Shown in pieces: positions 44,102-55,798 of a stretch of DNA of 64,000 nt. Origin of the DNA: Isoetes taiwanensis (taxonomy: Eukaryota; Streptophyta; Lycopodiopsida; Isoetales; Isoetaceae). The notes beneath the pieces are model-generated. The model made no database searches, was not told the DNA's origin, and worked only from the letters and a program-made list of their open reading frames with translations. Location of the stretch: the NCBI GenBank assembly GCA_021234155.1, contig JAJEKV010000004.1:29667305-29731304 (forward strand). The letters are read 5' to 3'. The translations under genes and the position numbers were made by a program. Position 1 is the stretch's first letter; every line of letters starts with the position of its first letter.

Positions 44102-45641
44102 TGTGACGCTCCCTACAAAATATACGGCGCCCGGCCGTTTACTCCATAGGAAATCCACCATCTGGTCCTTCGACCGCATGGGCCCTCCGTCTATCCTGCA
44201 TTCCAAGGTGTCCCTAGTGCGAGAAGGGGACAGAAAGGTGTCTTGTGCGCCTTTCCCCTATGGGCTCCTATAACCACGGAAGCATAAATAATATCAGCAC
44301 TAACAACAACAATACATCGAACTACCGCGAAGATAGCGCATCCATCCATCCATAGATACAATAGAGATAAACATATGCCCAAAAAACAGGAGAGCTCCTA
44401 CCCAAGGCTCGGACTCATGGTGAGGTAGACAGGCGGCTAGGACACAAGATAGAGCAGACCGAGGCATAACAAATGGCAGGGCTGACTATAGACAATGGCT
44501 AGATTTGACCACTCCATCCGCCCCTCCTGTGCAGACTTTGCAGATGGGCTAAATTGTGCTCTGGCGCAACTATAGCCTGCCAGACGTGCAATATCATGGT
44601 ATCACCCATTGAGACTACTCCGGGTTGCATCTCCCCGGTCTGATAAGGCAGGAAAGGTTGCATCTCCCTTCCCGGGGTCTGGAGGCTCCATGGACGGCTA
44701 GAGAATTGTGGCGACACACGATTCTTACCCGAATGAACACCCCAAAACAATAGCCAGGCCAACACCTGCAACTTTTGAGGGGCAGGGCGACACCATTGCC
44801 CTAAGAGGTGTCAGACTCATACCCATTCGAAGTGACCGGCTATAGGCCTAGCCCGCTATGAGTCCCCAGTAGCCGCGCTCAGCAGGGACCTCCCTCCACT
44901 TTGCCTCTAGCCTCGTTATGTGGTGCTAAGTCACATCATAGCCTCCGTAGCCCGGTGGGCTCCTATGCACAGGCCGCATATAATAGGAACTAAGGGTTCT
45001 AAACTAGGGGCATCACTAAGTAATGGCTACTAGGTCTCTACCCCCCTTCCCAATTCAAGAGGAGCAAACATGATCAACCAACATCACATATCCACATATA
45101 ATAATAAGAATAACATCTAAATCCAATCATATACACCTAACTTACAGTTAGGGTTCATTGATTAGGGTTCAAGATCTAGACTAAGGGTTCTAGGAAGGCT
45201 CTACTAGAGATACGAAATGCTAACTCATCTGGAGCCCTACTTGGGAACTCCCTCCTGCTCCCGGCGTCTCCATGGTCTTCAAGGTGGTCGAAGTAGCTCC
45301 CACTCTTACTGATGCATACACGCTTTGGGGGTTGTTGTGCTATGCTGTGCCACATAGACGGTTCTCAAAATGGAGTTTCGAGCACGAATAGGGTTTGGCC
45401 ATTTATAGATTAGGGTTGATGTCACCTGCCACGTGGCCAGGGTGCTTCCGTGTGGGGAGTGCCCAATAGGTTAAGGCCATGTGGAAATGGTCTAAGGTTG
45501 GCTAAGTTATATGAATAACTTAGTCATGCCCCCTATTGCCACTAATCTATGATATACATACAAGGCTATGGTGATAGACCTGTATAGTGATGGACCTGGA
45601 AATATACGTATTTATGGCATATATTTCCGGGAAACGTCACA
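44102..45641 (-). mobile_element. E2 5' LTR
   Basis: 1540 bp, TGTGACGCTCC at the left edge and GAAACGTCACA at the right, forming a 7-bp inverted terminus. Aligns with the truncated left LTR (1853-2756), and more distantly with the E3 LTRs (shared GGGCCCTCCGTCTAT, CATCCGCCCCTCC, GGTGGGCTC-TGTGCACAGG). Confidence 0.9.
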
Positions 45642-45880
45642 AATATGCAAATAGTCCGTCAATTCTTTGATTGTGTGATCAACAAAATGAACACCTCGGT
45701 CACTTACAAGTTTCGTGGGCCAGCCGAAGCGTGTGATGATATGCGTGTAAAGTACCTTTGTCGTGCTGGCAGCAGTGTTATCCAGAAGCGCACAGGTTTC
45801 CGCTCACTAAGTGGTATAATCAGTGAGAACAAGTATATAGCGAGTAGTGAGGGAATTTGCAAGGAACTCCCTATATTTCA
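45642..45880 (-). pseudogene. Outer gypsy integrase core, middle part
   Basis: Encodes TRYILVLTDYTT, then DNTAASTTKVLYTHIITRFG and LVSDRGVHFVDHTIKELTD, the segment around the second catalytic Asp. Adjacent TAG and TGA codons stand at the K-W position near 45815. It ends at the E2 insertion (TSD copy AATAT at 45642-45646) and continues at 1852. Confidence 0.85.
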
Positions 45881-46984
45881 GAGGACAGGTAATAAAATTT
45901 TCTGCTTTTCATGTCAAAAAAAAATCTAAAATTGAACTGTTCATGTGACAAGTAAAAATAAAAAATGAAAATATTAAAGAAAAAAAAAAGCAAACTGTTA
46001 TATAATCCAGCAAAAGATGATGTTTCAATAAAACAAAATAAACTTTTAGTGATCCAATAGATAATGTAATCAAAATAGGCAAAAATCCAACAGATTATGT
46101 TTCAATAAAAAATAAGAGGTCCTGCATGCCTCTCTCTCTCTCTTAACCAGTAAGAAAGGCACATTTGCCATTCAATAGTCTCCACAGTTTCATTTAACCC
46201 GTAAGGTCCCATAACCCGTTGGGTTCCCGTGGACGTAAAAATTTATCTTATCTTATCTTATTTGAAAGACATAATGTCATGCTTGTATCCAAAGTTTCAA
46301 TGTTCATGCGTGATCTCAGATCTGTCTTTGTACAGTTTTGACAAGAAAAACCCCTTTCACATATAGCTGTACTTCCAGGAATAACCATGCATATTTGCCA
46401 TAATTTCTATTTTATTTCTAGTGAATCTTTCCCATAGAAGAATTCAATAATGCAAACGAATTGAATCATGACTAGATTTTACCTACTAACAAAAGCTTGA
46501 ATCATAAAGCTTGAGGCTTCAATACGTCAGATTCATGCTGCTCAAGAAGAGCTTCCCCAAATTCCTCAACAAATTTTCCCTAAAACTCTTCCAATTTGCC
46601 GCCTCCTTGCTGATTCATATGAATGCAATGCATCTGGATTATTCCGGAAATCTAAAAAAGGAATTCAAAATGAAGGACCAGGCTGCTTAAATATAGTTTG
46701 TGCTAAATTAAATTCCGTTGTTGGCTTTTCTTTTTGCTTTTATTATTGGTTATTATATAAGTAGGTAGATACTTAATATAATATCTTTATCTTAATAACA
46801 TATATATTATATATTATATATATAGAAGAAATTAAAAAAACAAAAACATATATAAATCTAATAAAAAATGACAAGAAAATATAACAATAATGTCTTTTAT
46901 ATGACAGGCACTAATTGTAGGTGCATGTCCTTCGAGCAAACTCTATAACCTGACTTTTCGTTTGCAATGCATATTTTTAATTTG
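45881..46984. other. About 1.1 kb insertion inside the outer integrase
   Basis: AT-rich, no recognised gene. It separates the D1-containing integrase segment (47000-47080) from the D2 segment. Contains a CT dinucleotide run at about 46130-46144, a TCTTA repeat at 46245-46261, and an (AT)n stretch at 46799-46823. No terminal repeats found, so its origin is unknown. Confidence 0.5.
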
Positions 46985-47824
46985 CAAATTTTGACAGGCC
47001 AGAGTGCTCAAGACAAGCAAGCACGGGAGTGTCGGCAGGTGGATCCATTGGCCCAATAAAATCCATTCCCCATTTGGTGAAGGGTAACGGCATGACAACT
47101 GGTATAATTTTTCTCGGCAGGATTGGGTTTCCTGCTTGCATATCGAATAGGCGTGTCAGTAAGAATCATATTCCTGGGAAAGAACAGCGCCGATGGCAAA
47201 GGCCAAGACATCAACATGGACATGAAAGGGTTTGTCCCATTGACGTGGAATAAGAACAGGAGCTTGAGTGAGCAGAACCTTTAGTTGTTGAAACGCTGCA
47301 TCTGCTTGGGGATTCCAAGCCCAAGCGGATTCGTCACCCGCGAGTTTATGAATGGGATCCGCAATGGCAACGAGTCTAGGAATGAAGGTTGTATAATAAT
47401 TTACCTGCCAAGGAATGAGCGTGTTTCCTGGATGGTTGAAGCTGCTTGAGCTTTGAGCAAGCAACCGATTTTTGCATGGTCCTGGTAATACCATCTTTAC
47501 TCACAATGTGGCCAAGAAGAACACCTGAAGTGACACAAAAAGTGCACTTTTCTGGAATCAAACTAATACCAGATTCATCACATTTTTAAAAAACTAACTC
47601 TAATTTGTCAAGATGATCATCCATGGAGTTGTAAGCAGAAAAATCATCTTGGAAGACTTGCAAAAACGCATTATCTTTCATGTAATCCTGAAAAACAGAA
47701 AGCATAATGCGTTGAACAGTAGAGGGAGAGTTGGATAATCTAAAAGGCACCACTTTGTAGGTAAAAGTGCCCCATGGCGTGGTGAATGTAGTTTTCAATT
47801 GATCTTCAGCTTTGATAGAAATTT
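46985..47824 (-). pseudogene. Outer gypsy reverse transcriptase (C-part), RNase H start and integrase start
   Basis: RT part: SIKAEDQLKTTFTTPWGTFT, VPFRLSNSPSTVQRIM and the catalytic FQDDFSAYN (47586-47824). Then VLLGHIVSKDGI, the connection and RNase H (PIHKLAGDESAWAWNPQAD, LTQAPVLIPRQWDKPFHVHVD), YASRKPNP, then abruptly the integrase start KWGMDFIGPMDPP. The end of RNase H and the integrase zinc domain are deleted. Frame shifts near 47480 and 47180. Confidence 0.85.
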
Positions 47825-49436
47825 TGTGACGCTCCCTGAACATATACGACCCTCGGACGTATACATACGGGGACTTTCCCCTCCCATGGCGACCAACTCG
47901 CCAGGAGCAGGGCCCTCCGTCTATTTCGGGCCATCTATAATATGATGCCCGAAAGAAGGACACGAAGGGGTCATTCGGCCCACGCCTTCAATGGGGCTCC
48001 TACGTCGCGGAAGCGTGAATACAAGGGTTAGCACACAGCATAAATCACGTATAAATAACCACCACGAAGGGTGGCATATCCATCCAAATACCAACGGCAA
48101 AGAATATGCATCTAAACCTAAGAAAACACCCCAAACCCATGGTTCTACCCCGTTCTGACTCAAAGTGAGGATCGACCGACGGCTAGGGCCTCAAGAGATC
48201 GCGACATGTAATCTTGACATGGCGCTGGCTGGCATAGAACATTGGCTAGGGTTGTCCACTCCATCCGCCCCTCCATTGCACACTTTGCGAGATGGGTCAA
48301 TTCACGCTATGGCGCCGCTATAGCCTTCCCGGAGACGCAGGGCTCGAGGCATCACCCCGCTGAGCCTACTCTGGGGTTCATGAAGTCCCCCGTCCGATGA
48401 GGCAGGTCGGGAAGCGTCCCCTTCCGTAATCACACGGTGGCTCCATGGGCGAAGCTAGAGAATACGTGCGCATCAGCGACCCCGCATCCGTGCAACTTAC
48501 TCGCCCTAAATCTACTCAAAGTGCAAGGTGCCCCATACGGGTCACACCTTCCCACCTGTGGAGTGTCAAACCCATACCCGCCCCTCACGACTGACGCTAT
48601 CATCGCCCTAGCTCGCTATAGGAGTCCCAGGAGCCTTTTATGTTCGTGCAAGACCCCACCTCCACTTCACCACTGTGTTCCTTGTCTGGTGCTAAGCCAG
48701 TACCATAGCATCTATGACCCGGTGGGCTCTTGTGCACAGGCCGCATTTAACGGGATAATACAGGGCTCTATCTAGGAGCATACTACAATAAATAGCCTCA
48801 GAGGTCTCTACCCCCCTTAATTCCCCATTTCCAGAGTAACACTAGGCTAACAACCACCAATCCATCCATTACAAGCAAAACCAGAATCGAAATATATAGA
48901 GAACCTACCTTTACAATCAAGGGTTAGTTCCTACGAGTAAACACAGAGAGAATAGACCAACAACCCAAACAGGTGCCCGCTATCCTAGAATTCACAACTA
49001 CACTAGCCACCCACCTGTATTTCGGCTCGACCCGTTGTCATTGGGGATCTCCATCTGCTTGGTCTTGGTGTTTAGCTTGTGTGAGATTCAGGGTGGCGCT
49101 CAGCTCTGGTCACAAGGGTGGCGCTCCACTGCTCAAGGTGAGTTGTGGCTGATATGGGGGTGGTGATCCACCCTATTGACCCCAATTAGCATTATCATGC
49201 TAACCAATCGAGGGTGGCCACGTGGCGCCTTCCCAAACCATAATTAGATTAATTATGGTTTTTAAATATTAGTTCCTTAATTATAGGTTATTATTGTCAA
49301 TAATTAAATTAGCATAGCTAATTTAATCCCTTTTTAAGTGAACCACCTAGGTTCCCATACCCCATGTGGCGTATGTATCCCTGGTGACGTGTCAACATAT
49401 TTATACTTATACCATATAAATACTTGGAACGTCACA
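47825..49436 (-). mobile_element. E3 3' LTR
   Basis: 1612 bp, starting TGTGACGCTCCC and ending GGAACGTCACA. On the minus strand TATTTATA-like text lies close to its start (49395-49425). No gene inside; short ORFs here are chance. Confidence 0.9.
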
Positions 49437-49451
49437 TTCTCCCCTCCTTAG
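49437..49451 (-). other. E3 polypurine tract
   Basis: AAGGAGGGGAGAA on the minus strand, directly upstream of the 3' LTR. Expected plus-strand primer of an LTR element. Confidence 0.85.
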
Positions 49452-50029
49452 AAATAATGCTGTCCTCAGCATTGGGGTTAGATACAGATATAATAAATGA
49501 CATTCTGAAGGAAGGTAATTCCTTATTTCAGAAGGTAATATATTAAAGCTTTCAAGTTTACAACAGTTTAAGCAGCAAAAGTACAATTCACATCCTTATC
49601 ATAATTAAAAAGTGCAAGGACCAAAGTCCAAGATTAACAACAGCAGAACATGTAGATAACATAAAGCGAAGAAATCGGGTCATCAGCAACCCCCTAACAT
49701 GGGACAGTCACGCATCAGCTCATCGGCCTGCACTTGGTAATATATCAGTTTATATATAGATAAAATAATTAGGTTGTGGTTGAAGGGTCCACCCCCTATA
49801 AAAAAAAATGAAAGAAAATTTATCTAGAAGGAACCTATCATGCCTATGGTTCGCAGTTCATTGTGGCGTAAGGAATGGTCAGGTTCCTATTATAGCCAAG
49901 ATGAATGCGGCTATGAAGTACATGCTTTACAAGCAGTTCGCGGTCATGTCCACATTGACAGTACACCACGTCCTAAGGAACACAAAGGTGATCCCATCAT
50001 CCGCAGAATCGTTGTTAATTACGATGCAT
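49452..50029. other. E3 3' untranslated interval
   Basis: Between the chromodomain and the polypurine tract. No gene seen. Confidence 0.6.
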
Positions 50030-51450
50030 CTACCCCCCTACCGATTCTCGGCGAATCAAGTCTTCAAGCTTACCGACGGGAGCGGGGTTGATAGCATCGT
50101 TGATGGTGCGGCCTTGAGATTCGCGCATGAAATCCGGATAGTGCTTCTCAAGATCTGTTTGCATCACCCACATAGCATCCCTCGGCAAGTGTTTCCATTT
50201 GACCAAGTATTGTAACATTTGACTCCTTCTGGTCTGTTTATAAGCTCGATCAAGAAGAGCTTCATGCACTATCTCTAGCTGTTCCTCTGTCATTTCGGGA
50301 GGGTTGGGGTTTCCAAAACCTCCTCTCGGATCAGGGTGTCTTTGCTTTAGAAGACTCACATGAAAAACCTTGTGGATCTTTAAAGCGGGTGGCAAGTCCA
50401 GCGATATGCTTGCTCCCCAACACGTTCAGTGATTTTGAGCGGTCCAGCCCATCCGGGTGCCAACTTCTTGCGATTACCAATCTTAAGCTTGGCTTGTTTT
50501 ACCTTAATCTTAAGCCAAACCGATTCACCCACTGAAGACTCGTGGGGTCCCCGTGCTTATCTGCTACACTCTTTTGACGACTGCGTGCAGCTAGCAAGTA
50601 ACCACGTACTTCCTCGACCAAAGCTTGCATCTCCAGGAGGAGTTGTTGAGAAACCTCCACTTTCGACACGGGGTTGTGCCATGTGTCAAGAGTAAGGCAT
50701 TGATAACCATAATTTATCATGAAAGGAGACATTCTGGAAGACTCCTGTTTCATACTGTTATAGGCAAACTCTACTAGATAAATATAGTCAGCCCATTGGG
50801 ATTGCTTACTCCACACATAACTTCGTAGCATATCCTCTATGATACGATTGGTACGCTCTGTTTGACCATCCGTCTGAGGATGATAAGCTGTACTCATAGC
50901 AAGCTTGGTTTGTATGGTGGTGAAGAAATCTTTCCAAAATGCACTTACAAATTTGGGATCTCTGGCAGATACAATGACCCGTGGCATTCCGCGGCAACCT
51001 CAAGATCTCTTTTGCAAAAAAGAAAAGATTATCAAAGCGGTGTCCCGGGTGGTGCGACATGGCAAGAAATGAGCCATTTTTGACAATTTGTATCGACCAC
51101 GACCATTAATGCATCATATCCACGAGAGAATGCGTGGAAGGCCCACTATAAAATCCATGGTTATCACTTCCCACTTAGCGTTGGGCACATCCAAAGGTTG
51201 CAATTCTCCTAGAGTCCTTAATTGTTTCGCCTTGGGTCGGCGACATACTTGACAATCGCTTAATGTACTGGCAATGTCCTTCTTCATCGAAGGCCAAAAA
51301 TAACTGGAGCGGATTTTAAAGTAGGTCTTCATAAAACCGCATGTCGGCTATATAGGGCTGTTTAGCGTGTCATGGAGGATTAACTTACGCACCTCTAAGT
51401 ATGAGGTACACACAACTTGTCCTTGTGATACAACAAATTGCCCTCTTTCT
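50030..51450 (-). pseudogene. E3 integrase with C-terminal chromodomain
   Basis: Core pieces: KWEVITMDFIVGLP (first Asp), VSARDPKFVSAFWKDFF (second Asp) and YHPQTDGQTERTNRIIED (Glu), with D-35-E type spacing. Zinc domain C-pair CQVC is visible near 51250. The C-terminal GPFK-type domain is followed by KIHKVFHVSLLKQRHPD and a chromodomain, SQMLQYLVKWKHLPRDAMWV and TDLEKHYPDF (50080-50240). Chromodomains of this group bind methylated H3 tails and direct integration. Frame breaks near 51000, 51100, 50540 and 50405. Confidence 0.85.
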
Positions 51451-52960
51451 TATATGACCGGAAAGCGCCACGTTCTTTATCCTGGCGTGCCTCCTTATTT
51501 AGACTACTCCAAATTTCATAGAACTCGGGATCGGTGGCTAAAGTTTGTTCTATCTGTTTACCAAACTCACTTGTGAGTGTCTAAATCGCATTACAATGGG
51601 TTCGGGTTACCAAGGGATGGCGTGATAATGCATCCGCAACCACATTGTGCTTTCCGTGCTTATACATGATCTCAAAATCATATTCTTCAAGAAATTCCAT
51701 CCATCTCCTCCCGACGGAGGTTGAGATTGGGTTGGGTGGTCAAATATCGGAGACTTTGATGATCTCAGGTCCAATCGAACCTTCTACCAAGGAGGTAGTG
51801 TCTCCATATTCGCAAAGCGAACAACAACAAGCAATTCCTGGTCATGGGTAGGATATCGCTGTTTTGTCTCATTCATCTTCTTTGAATCATAAGCAATAAC
51901 CCTCCCTCCCGCATTAGAACCCCACCGGTGGCAATTTTGTCGGGCATCGGGCTACTAGTTTATCCTTATCGATCGGGCAACGTGAGAACGGGTGCCGAGG
52001 TTAAGGCATCTTTAAGCCGCTGGAAACTTCCCTCGAACCTTAGTCTTCAAAGGCTCCATCCAATCCTTCACCTTCTCATGCTTGGTAAGATTTGTAAGAG
52101 GGGCTGCAATCCTTGCAAAATCCTTTTACAAATTTTCGGTAATATCCTCGCTAATCCCAAGAAATCATGGACTTCTGAGACATTTCCTCGAATAGGCCAT
52201 TCCCTTACAAACCTCTATCTTTGCGCAGATCTCAGAGTAATTCCCTCCTGCTGAAATAATATGACCCAAGTAATCAACCTTTGGAGTGGCAAACTTGCAC
52301 TTAGAGAACTTGGCAAAAGCTGATGACGCCTTAACTTTTGTAGAGCCAATTTAAGATGTTTCTCATGCCCCGTAGGGTCTTACCGTAGATGAGAATATCA
52401 CAAAGAAAATAACAACAAAGTCATCCAAGTATTGTCGGAAAACATCATTCATCAACCGCATAAACGCTATGGGGCATTAGTTAATCCGAAAAGGCATAAC
52501 GGTAAACTCATAATGCCCATATCTAGTGCGAAAAGCAGATTTATGGATGTCTTCCTCTTTAATTCTTATCCGATGGTATCCCGAAATAAGATCAATCTTT
52601 GAGAAATACTTGGCCCCTTGCAACAGATCCATCGGATCATCCGCCTTGGCAAAGCATAGCGATTTTGATAGTATGCTTGTTAAGTTGCCGATAATCAATA
52701 CACATTCTCAAGGAGCCATCCTTTTTCTTCACAAAAAGAATAGGGGCGCCAAAGGGCGAAACGCTAGGTCGAATAAAACCTAGGTTTAGCAGCTCTTGAA
52801 GTTGTTTCTTAAGCTCGCGGCTCGGGAAGACTCATACATGCACGGGCCTCTTTGGTGGGTTTAGCACGGCTCTAAAGCTATCTCACATTCTACCCTCTAA
52901 AAGGAGGAAGCTTCTGGATCTCGTCTGGGAAAAGATCGCTAAATTCATGGAGAATACTGG
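51451..52960 (-). pseudogene. E3 reverse transcriptase and RNase H
   Basis: [41 protein letters not shown] and [11 protein letters not shown] (52477-52698), then VFRQYLDDFVVIF. The catalytic DD region near 52395 is disturbed by a small indel. RNase H and its tail: [29 protein letters not shown] (51600-51720). Split over several frames. Typical chromovirus order. Confidence 0.8.
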
Positions 52961-53099
52961 CAATCCCCCGTGGCAAGGTGTTGATTACTTGGTTTTGCTT
53001 AGCATCTGACTCAATGGAAGCAAGTCTAATAACGCAGAGGAGCTTTTGCTTTGCGTGATAGCTTTATCTAACCGTCGAATGGACATAGACCGCATGATA

Positions 53100-53620
53100 G
53101 GGTTGAATGGTTCACCTTTTATAGTTACGCAGCTCCATTAGCCGCGCGTTGAAGGTAACTTCTTTCTTCTCATGAGCCTATGTTGGCTTTTGCGGATGCC
53201 AAGAATTCCATTCCAACAATGAGGTCGTATTTGCCAATATCCGTTAACTCGGCACCCATAGCAACCGGTGCCTCGGCAACCGTGATCTTAAGGTTGATGC
53301 GACGACCATGAGTATGTCTAACCTTACCACCGGGCTAAAGTGATGCCCCCCTGGGTGACCTTAGGGTTTCCGGTTGTAGGACCCGGGCCATTCTAGGAGA
53401 AGCAAAATTATGTGTACCCCCGTATCCATAAGAATTACAAAAGGCTTACCGCCTACTTGGCCTATGGTGGAAATGATACAGTGACTTTCAAAGATTGCCG
53501 CTTCTATAGCTGCAAGGATATGAGACGACGCGCGAATGTACTCGGGAGCCGCCCTCGCCGCCAGGTAATGTTGACTCAATATCGCCCCAGCCAAGGTCGG
53601 CCATGGCCACCGGGCGCCCG
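53100..53620 (-). pseudogene. E3 protease
   Basis: The active-site motif lies in KPFVILMDTGVH (near 53420) with a HNFAS-like continuation in the next frame. Upstream is a linker from the CCHC knuckle. Aspartic protease that would cut the polyprotein; broken by frame shifts. Confidence 0.7.
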
Positions 53621-54802
53621 TAACATATGGGCAATCTTCGCATGAAGTGTCCAGGCCTCATACACTGTGAACATGCCTTATCCCGGCAAATGTTTTCCTC
53701 GCCTCTTTAGGAATGGATTGTAAGAGGTTTGAACTTCCTTACCAAAGATTGTTTCGCTTTATCGGCGTGCTAAGGTGCTTAATTTCTTCTCCGGGCGGCC
53801 GTAAGAGTTCTGGCTGAGAGGCCCCGGACTTGAGAGCGGGGTTTGTAAGGTGTGGACGGCCATGGTCGCGTAGTAAGGAGCGGGACGCGGATATCGATTC
53901 CTTGGTATGTCCTCCTCGAGGCTCAATGCTTTAGCCTCGGCCGCAGAATCGATTGGGTCGATGGCCTTAACCATCCGCTTTGACCGATGGTGCCAAACCC
54001 TCAATATAGCCCTCCACCGCCTCTTTCTCATTCATACCTGTAGATACGCCTCAAAGCGATAAACTCATCCGTAAGCCCTCAGACGACATACTCTTCTCGC
54101 TCCAACCTCGTAGAAAGTTCGGATCTGTTGGCATTTATGTGCACGGGCACATAATGCGATTTGAAGGCCTTGGCAAACTTCTGAAGTTGCATCTACTCGC
54201 CCGTGATGTTTGGCTCGCATAGCCCTTCCACCAAACTGGGGCGCAGCAGGTAAGGTTTGTGGTGGCAACCTTTCCTGTATCCTTCTCTGTCATACCATAG
54301 GACCTGCCGAACTCCTTCATTTCGTCCAGCCAGGATTCGGCATTCAAGCCGCCTCTAGATTTCCCATCAAACTGGGCCAATTTCCTATTCTTCCATATAC
54401 TAGTTATGGCTGTATCAACTGTCTTGCGGTACTCCTTATCTCGGCGCTTTGCATGGCCACCAGATGATGCGGATGATTCAGATGACACTGAAGTGGCAGA
54501 CTTTGAGGAGGTGGCACTGTCCCTGGAGGAGCTCCGTCGGTGTTTAGAGTGGGACCTCTTTAGCACGGGTACAGGACTGGTTCGTGGTGGGGACGGCTGC
54601 TGTGCAGGTGGACTAGGCAGCAACGGAGGTAACTCCGGTGCATCCTGTTGTACATGCTGTGGTGGGTTAGCATGCAAGACGTAGGCCTGCAATTCGCCTA
54701 ACTATCTTTTCATCAGCATCAATTCTTGTTCGGGTGTTAATCGACTTGCATTTGAGGGTGGCTGCCAAGCGGCGGTGCGTGCCCCATCTAAATTAAACAT
54801 AA
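53621..54802 (-). pseudogene. E3 gag with CCHC knuckle
   Basis: Starts at about 54799 (MFNLDGARTAAWQPPSNAS). One TAG near 54703 precedes LGELQAYVLHANPPQHV. A Pro/Ser-rich stretch (LPPLLPSPPAQQPSPPRT) and the capsid KLAQFDGKSRGGLNAESWLD and MTEKDTGKVATTNL follow. The CCHC knuckle CSQCMRPGHFMRRL(C shifted) is at about 53628-53675. Frame breaks occur in the capsid near 54200. Confidence 0.75.
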
Positions 54803-54960
54803 GATGATATAAGAACATTTACAGCGACAATAAGTGTCATACAAGGTCATTTTTAAGTCGTGTCGAGAACAAAGTGAACACGCAAAAACCCACGGAAAAA
54901 TTTTAATTACAAGTGAAGTAACGGTTACATCCAAGAGCTTGATACTGACAGTAATTATGA
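54803..54960. other. Short spacer before E3 gag
   Basis: Non-coding on the minus strand; a possible gag leader. Confidence 0.4.
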
Positions 54961-55560
54961 CTTATAGTTATATAATACATACATGGACCTGATACAAGCC
55001 ATTTCCCTAGTCATAGTGAAGCATAGGAACACACAAAACTGGAAAATGCGGTTTAAGGGTTTCGCGTGGGGATACATGGCAAGATAGCGCGACACTTCAC
55101 GCATATCAGCTTCCTCGGCGAGCTTGTAACGCGCCCAAGCACCGATAATAACGGGTTGATAATCCCAAGTGGGGGCTAATAATCAGTAGGTTGAAGAGCC
55201 TTCGCAGCGTAGAAGATTTGCCGTAGATGATCATTAGCATCCTCAAAAGCTTCATGTGAGGTCATATTCCAATAATCCCAAGTGCGGGAAAGGGTCCATT
55301 TCAAATCATCGTAAGCACGTTCTCGAAGGAGAGTAACTATTTCCATCCCCTTGTCAGGATCATAAGGTTGTTCCGCACCCTAAGCTCCGCTATATCTCAT
55401 CGCCAACTTCCCGCTCGGGATACTTTATGTATCGTTCCCCATAGTCCTGTTCAGAGGTCCCTCGTTCATCTCTCCTTATCGGAATGTTATCCTATCTTCG
55501 CACTCGCCATGCTTTTCTTACGCAAAAGGGCGGAATGAGTATATAATACTAACATTTCCG
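54961..55560 (-). pseudogene. E3 ORF3: unknown reading frame upstream of gag
   Basis: Open pieces read YDPDKGMEIVTLLRERAYDD, KWTLSRTWDYWNMTSHEAFE and AKALQPTDY. After a shift come ARYKLAEEADMREVSRYLAM and HAKPLNRIFQFCVFLCFTMT, ending at a TAA near 54958. Protein-like composition (Trp, Tyr, Met-rich), no domain recognised. It could be the C-terminal part of ORF2 or a separate gene. Confidence 0.4.
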
Positions 55561-55798
55561 GGAGGCTTAATAACTTGTCATGGAAGAGGCTTATTCAAAA
55601 ATTGTATTGGCATTATGTATTGGACCGATACAATAAAGGGAAATCTCATCATGAAGTAATAACCATTTTTTTTTTTTTTTTTTAAACAATGCTGATTTCA
55701 AAGGCAAAATACATAAGACAATAATTTAGGAGCTGAATCCCTCGTCTTCGTCCATTGGTCGAGGAGGTGGACGAGAACGATCAAAGTGGCGCTTAGGG
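55561..55798. other. Interval with a 20-nt T run
   Basis: T run at about 55664-55683, otherwise AT-rich. No gene seen. Confidence 0.5.

Larger units (their letters stand above)
1853..45641 (-). mobile_element. E2: old LTR retrotransposon carrying a histone H3 gene, with nested Helitrons
   Basis: The element is bounded by TGTGACR...CGTCACA LTRs at 1853-2756 (truncated) and 44102-45641. An initiator-Met primer site lies inside the right LTR. From right to left it holds: LTR, primer site, leader, histone H3 variant, Helitron H2, unknown ORF2 with TATA box, an internally deleted gag-pol (RNase H and integrase remain), the large Helitron, and the truncated 3' LTR. By eye the two LTRs differ by roughly 10% or more over the first few hundred bases, so the insertion is old. 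It splits the outer element's integrase. Confidence 0.8.
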
